Origin: Halioxenophilus aromaticivorans
GTDB taxonomy: Bacteria; Pseudomonadota; Gammaproteobacteria; Pseudomonadales; Cellvibrionaceae
DNA length: 64,000 bases
Direction: 5' to 3'
Assembly (NCBI RefSeq): GCF_042850945.1
Contig: NZ_AP031496.1
Location: 620,001-684,000, forward strand
Under the pieces are notes generated by a model that was given only the letters and a program-made list of their open reading frames with translations, made no database searches and had not been told where the DNA came from. Positions 60,656 to 64,000 of the stretch are shown here, one piece after another. How positions within the stretch are numbered: the first letter of the stretch is position 1; the number at the start of each line of letters is the position of its first letter. The position numbers and the translations under genes are program-made.

Positions 60656-61706
60656 GCTGGCCTGGTATGTCGCTCGCTCGGTCATTATGGCGATTTTAGC
60701 CGTGCTGATCATTATGCTGGGGTTGGATACCCTGTTCGGTTTAATAGAAGAGTTATCCGATGTGAACGATGGCTACCGTGCCGCGGATGCTTTTCAGTTT
60801 GTGTTGTTAAGCATTCCCGGCCGGGTTGTGCTGTACGTGCCTTACAGTGCGCTGGTGGGCTGTTTAATTGGTTTGGGTATGTTGGCCGGCACCAGTGAGC
60901 TGGTTGTGATGCGAGCGGCGGGTATTTCGATATTTCGCATCAGTTGGCTGGTGTTGCAGCCGGTGTTGGTGATTGTGGTGGCAGCCATGCTGCTGGGCGA
61001 GTTTGTTACGCCCAAAATCGACCAGTACGCGCTTGGCCAGCGGTCCCTCGCCCAGGGTGGTCAACAGTTAGAAACCGAACACGGCTTTTGGAGCCGGGAC
61101 GGCCGCGAATACGTGCACATAAATGCCGTCACCAACGATGGCCAATTGTTGGGCGTAAGCCGCTACCAATACGATGAAGACGGCCGCTTGCAGGCCAGCA
61201 GCTTTGCGCAAACCGCCGACTACCAGCAAGGCACTTGGTATGAGCGTAACGTTGCCAGTACCCAATTAACCGACGACCACAGCCAAACCCAAGCCATTGA
61301 GCAGCGCCAATGGCAAACCCACCTAAAGCCCAAGTTGCTGGATGTATTAACCATCAGCGGCGAAACCCTGGGCGTTATGGATTTATTTTCCTACGCCAGC
61401 TTTCGTGAAAACCAAGGTCTAAAAGCCGATAAATACTGGTTGGCATTCTGGGAGAAGGCCCTGCAACCCTTGGCCACCATCAGTTTGGTGTTGGTGGCTA
61501 TTTCGTTTATTTTTGGCCCGCTGCGCCAGGTAACGCCGGGCTTTCGCGTATTTATTGGTGTGATGGTGGGGGTATTGTTTAAAACGGCCCAGGCCATTTT
61601 AGGGCCTTCCAGTTTGGTGTTTGGCTTCTCGCCTTTGCTGGCGGTGGCCATTCCCATTGCGATTTGTTTAGCCGCCGGGTTTTGGATGATTGGCCGCTAT
61701 CGTTAG
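60648..61706 (+). CDS. lptG: LPS export permease LptG
   Basis: A 352-residue partner of LptF with the same six-TM plus jellyroll design. Typical segments are YVARSVIMAILAVLIIMLGL at the N-terminus, TSELVVMRAAGISIFRISW (coupling helix), EHGFWSRDGREYVHINAV in the periplasmic domain and VTPGFRVFIGVMVGVLFKT near the C-terminal helices. The overlapping start couples its translation to lptF. A 16-bp tandem duplication covers its stop codon region. Confidence 0.95.
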   Translation: MRKLAWYVARSVIMAILAVLIIMLGLDTLFGLIEELSDVNDGYRAADAFQFVLLSIPGRVVLYVPYSALVGCLIGLGMLAGTSELVVMRAAGISIFRISWLVLQPVLVIVVAAMLLGEFVTPKIDQYALGQRSLAQGGQQLETEHGFWSRDGREYVHINAVTNDGQLLGVSRYQYDEDGRLQASSFAQTADYQQGTWYERNVASTQLTDDHSQTQAIEQRQWQTHLKPKLLDVLTISGETLGVMDLFSYASFRENQGLKADKYWLAFWEKALQPLATISLVLVAISFIFGPLRQVTPGFRVFIGVMVGVLFKTAQAILGPSSLVFGFSPLLAVAIPIAICLAAGFWMIGRYR

Positions 61707-61733
61707 CCGGGGAATTTGTTAGCCGGGGAATTT
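61702..61733. repeat. 16-bp tandem duplication over the lptG stop
   Basis: GTTAGCCGGGGAATTT occurs at 61702-61717 and again at 61718-61733. The first copy includes the lptG TAG; the second ends inside the convergent RDD gene's stop codon, so the duplication created the spacer between the two genes. Confidence 0.85.
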
Positions 61734-62193
61734 ATTTTTTGGCTTTGGGCAGTAGCAGTATTTGGGTATTGCTTAGTCGGTCGTGCAGGGTGAGTTGTTG
61801 TTTATCCAACAACTGCCACCAGTAGCCCAGGCCTAGCGCAAATAAAGAAACCGGCGCTACCAAAGAGCGAATTAAACAGGCTATTAGGCTGGGCTTGGTC
61901 ATTTCTCTGCTTACCAGTCGCAGGCGCCAGGCGCGCATGCCGATGGTTTGCCCTCCGCGCTGCCAAAAAAACCAATAAAACGCTGCCATTACCAGTACCC
62001 AACCGATAAATCCGCCCAGGCCCAGGTTGGCCTTTTCTCCGTCTTCCAGAGCGTAGCCCAGTAATCTTACTTTGAGTGTTAATGTCAAGCCGCCGTAGGC
62101 CATGCTCAGCGCGGCCAAAATTAATGCGTCGTAAACCAGGGCGGCAAGCTTGCGCCACAAAGGGGCTTTGGGTAGGTCGTTAAGTGTGTGCAT
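61732..62193 (-). CDS. RDD-family membrane protein
   Basis: A 153-residue protein with three predicted TM helices and the RDD pattern: LWRKLAALVYDALILAALSMAY (Arg and Asp in the first helix), FYWFFWQRGGQTIGMRAWRLRL and a final segment with LALGLGYWWQLLDKQQLTLHDRLSNT. RDD proteins are of unknown or ion-transport related function. They are commonly found beside lptFG and pepA in pseudomonads, as here, convergent with lptG. Confidence 0.88.
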   Translation of the reverse strand: MHTLNDLPKAPLWRKLAALVYDALILAALSMAYGGLTLTLKVRLLGYALEDGEKANLGLGGFIGWVLVMAAFYWFFWQRGGQTIGMRAWRLRLVSREMTKPSLIACLIRSLVAPVSLFALGLGYWWQLLDKQQLTLHDRLSNTQILLLPKAKK

Positions 62194-62244
62194 GGCGGCA
62201 TTCTACCTGGAAGCGTGCAGGTAAAAAACCGCGCGATGAGCGGC

Positions 62245-62760
62245 TTAAAATTGGTAGATAAAAAACAGTTCTAGGGAATCGCTGGTTAAATCCATATCGT
62301 AATCCACACTGCCGCGTCGCTCCGGTAGGCCTGCGGCCCGGCGTTTGGCTTCTCGGGCAGCCATCATATTGTCCCAGGCGGCGCGGGCTTTGGATTTTAA
62401 ATAGGCGGTAATAATGCTGCTGCCACGTTCCCAGCGCACTTGGTGGGTCTCTACGTAGAGCCAGTATCGATTCATTTCGCGCTCGGTGGTGGCCATAGAG
62501 GTGCGGCTAAGCTCTGCCGCGGCTCGTTCTAAGGCGCGGTTGTCCAGTCCGAAGGCGTTGTAGTGGCGGGTGCTGTATCTTTCATTACCCACCCGCAATG
62601 ACTGCAGTTCCATTTCCGGGGCCAGGTAGTTGGGGCGAAATTGATCGAAATACATTTGTTCGATCTTCTCTTCGCTGGCATTGCAGCCCATAGCGATGCC
62701 GCACAGTAATAGTAAGGCCGCTGGCAGCCGCCAACCGATGTGAATGGTTTTAGTCTTCAT
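62245..62760 (-). CDS. Lipoprotein of unknown function
   Basis: A 171-residue protein with a lipoprotein leader ending AMGC (Cys26). The mature part is strongly charged and helical (EEKIEQMYFDQFRPNYLAPE, ALERAAAELSRTSMATTEREMNR, AAREAKRRAAGLPERRG) and ends in LTSDSLELFFIYQF, a terminal aromatic residue reminiscent of outer-membrane proteins. It lies 51 bases upstream of the RDD gene and may be co-transcribed with it. No family recognised. Confidence 0.7.
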   Translation of the reverse strand: MKTKTIHIGWRLPAALLLLCGIAMGCNASEEKIEQMYFDQFRPNYLAPEMELQSLRVGNERYSTRHYNAFGLDNRALERAAAELSRTSMATTEREMNRYWLYVETHQVRWERGSSIITAYLKSKARAAWDNMMAAREAKRRAAGLPERRGSVDYDMDLTSDSLELFFIYQF

Positions 62761-63161
62761 AAATCACCCGAACTTCGCCGCTTCCCTTGGGTATTTCCTT
62801 TTACAAGTCGATGAATTCGCGCTTCGCCTAGGCCAGTGGTTAAACCGTTGTGCTGGGGCTTGCTGCGTGCATTAAGTATGGTTCAGTTTTAATGTTTTGA
62901 AAGTTGGTTCAGGATGGGCGGTTATAACGATTCATTATTGATCAATGTGCTACCGGGTGAAGAGGCTCACAGAGTGGGCGTTGTGTTGTGGTAGCGCGTT
63001 TGGTGGGGGATTTTGGGGTGAGTAGTTACTAACTTTTGATGGGGTTTTGGATGCCAGAAGGCGGCAGGGATGATTGGCTTACGAGTGCAGCGGGCCGATA
63101 AACGGTAAGGTTGCTGGCAGCAGCTCCGTGTGGGAGCTGCCGCCGACAATGGACTCAGGGA
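62761..63161. other. Intergenic region downstream of ppa, 401 bp
   Basis: No gene is seen. It holds the ppa terminator hairpin at 63120-63140 and, further on, the promoter of the lipoprotein gene. The part 62955-63060 is G-rich on the plus strand with no clear structure. Confidence 0.4.
63120..63140 (-). terminator. Hairpin after ppa
   Basis: GCAGCTCC (63120-63127) and GGAGCTGC (63133-63140) pair perfectly around a 5-base loop, extendable to 11 of 12 pairs. It lies 21 bases after the ppa stop. No T-run follows on the minus strand, so termination may need other factors. Confidence 0.55.
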
Positions 63162-63695
63162 TTAACCCTCGGCGTGGTAACGCTCTACGGATTCCTGAAT
63201 CTCTTTACGGGCTTCTTCTACATCGCCCCAGCCTTCAATTTTAACCCACTTGCCTGGCTCCAAATCTTTGTAGTGCTCAAAGAAGTGAGCGATTTGATCC
63301 AAGGTTTGCTTGGGTAGGTCGTCAATGGATTTAACGTCTTTATATAGCGGGGTGATTTTCTCGTAGGGTACAGCCAGGATCTTGGCGTCTTCACCGCTTT
63401 CGTCGGTCATTTTTAATACGCCTACAGGGCGGGCGCGTAAAACAGAACCGGTTAGTACGGGCAGTGGCATAACCACCAAAACGTCAACAGGGTCGCCGTC
63501 GCCACACAGAGTGTGAGGTACGTAACCGTAGTTGCATGGGTAGTGCATGGCTGTGCCCAGCATACGATCAACGAAGATGGCGCCGCTATCCTTGTCGACT
63601 TCGTATTTGATTGGGTCTGCATTCATAGGAATTTCGATGATGACGTTTAGATCGTCAGGGAGGTTTTTTCCTGCAGGGACTTTATCAAAGCTCAT
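63162..63695 (-). CDS. ppa: Inorganic pyrophosphatase, family I
   Basis: A 177-residue soluble pyrophosphatase. The active-site blocks are VIIEIPMNADPIKYEVDKDSG, the signature GDGDPVDVLV with metal-binding Asp residues, and DESGEDAKILAVP. Its length equals the E. coli enzyme (176) from ATG 63695 (MSFDKVPAGKNLP); the 21-residue longer frame is rejected. It hydrolyses pyrophosphate from biosynthesis. Monocistronic with a hairpin after its stop. Confidence 0.95.
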   Translation of the reverse strand: MSFDKVPAGKNLPDDLNVIIEIPMNADPIKYEVDKDSGAIFVDRMLGTAMHYPCNYGYVPHTLCGDGDPVDVLVVMPLPVLTGSVLRARPVGVLKMTDESGEDAKILAVPYEKITPLYKDVKSIDDLPKQTLDQIAHFFEHYKDLEPGKWVKIEGWGDVEEARKEIQESVERYHAEG

Positions 63696-63917
63696 AATGG
63701 GATCCAGTGTTGGTGATTTCCTGGTTGCGGATTCTAACACATTGAATTTACCGAACAATTAGCCATAAGTTGGGCTAAATTTGCCGCGCTGGCCAACAAA
63801 TGACAACCGATTGTCGCCACTGCGAAAATTAGGCTGCCATCCACTGGCAGATGTGGGTTTGTCCACTAAGCTTAGGGAACAGACACATTCTTAGTGAGAA
63901 GGTAGGCTACAAACGTC

Positions 63918-64000
63918 ATGATGCCAGAATTAGAGTCCATAGATTCCAACGCGCCCCAAGTAGAAAAGCTACTCAAGTTGTTAGCCCACCGCGGCCGCTT
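63918..64000 (+). CDS. N-terminal start of an unidentified gene (cut by window end)
   Basis: ATG 63918 (or ATG 63921) after GAAGGTAGG opens a frame to the window edge: MMPELESIDSNAPQVEKLL, then KLLAHRGR. The first 27 residues look like a soluble helical N-terminus but are too few to name a family. Confidence 0.45.
   Translation, partial: MMPELESIDSNAPQVEKLLKLLAHRGR

Overview
The window is a stretch of a gammaproteobacterial chromosome, most likely from a marine member of the Cellvibrionales or a close pseudomonad-like lineage. The evidence is gene order and protein families. dsbD-accB-accC-prmA-DUF3426-dusB-fis-purH-purD is the Pseudomonas-type order. A Vfr-like crp sits divergent from an OsmC/YhfA gene and next to coq7. 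pepA-holC-valS lies divergent from lptF-lptG. purC is the long form, and there are DUF2333 and DNA polymerase II genes. No rRNA, tRNA, CRISPR array, prophage or integron was recognised. The genus is inference; the class is well supported.

Layout. 1-6170: end of an extracellular or capsular polysaccharide locus (glycosyltransferase tail, Wzx-type flippase, sulfotransferase, a tiny Tat-signal protein coupled to a GMC oxidoreductase, Wzy-type polymerase), suggesting a sulfated and possibly oxidised glycan. 6192-10705: a small monooxygenase, an acyltransferase, a PLP aminotransferase and an S41 lipoprotein peptidase. 10715-14238: a minus-strand operon mipA - DUF3019 - response regulator - histidine kinase. 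14650-20491: beta-propeller lipoprotein, crp/vfr with a likely autoregulatory CRP box, osmC, coq7, and a Ycf46-like AAA ATPase.

20492-26640 is the accessory part. It holds a decayed LysM-containing gene that looks like a secreted effector, broken by a 275-bp MITE-like element, a stop codon and a frameshift, followed by an apparently intact small membrane protein that overlaps its end (candidate immunity gene). It also holds a GAF hybrid histidine kinase, a DUF4242 protein, a broken GNAT acetyltransferase and an orphan ParB-like protein. A family of palindromic repeats with the core ATCAATGGGGTCAGAGC recurs at four places between 16649 and 26638.

26657-42944 is housekeeping: purD, purH, fis, dusB, DUF3426, prmA, accC, accB, dsbD, a lipoprotein, DUF2333 and polB. 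43255-50723 mixes small unknown exported proteins, a globin, PhnA, dihydrofolate reductase, a DEDDh exonuclease, purC and a TonB-domain protein. 50814-63695 carries an RHH-like protein, valS, three extra genes between valS and holC (a low-complexity protein, a Sel1 lipoprotein and an unknown protein), holC, pepA, lptF, lptG, an RDD protein and ppa. The window ends 83 bases into an unidentified gene.
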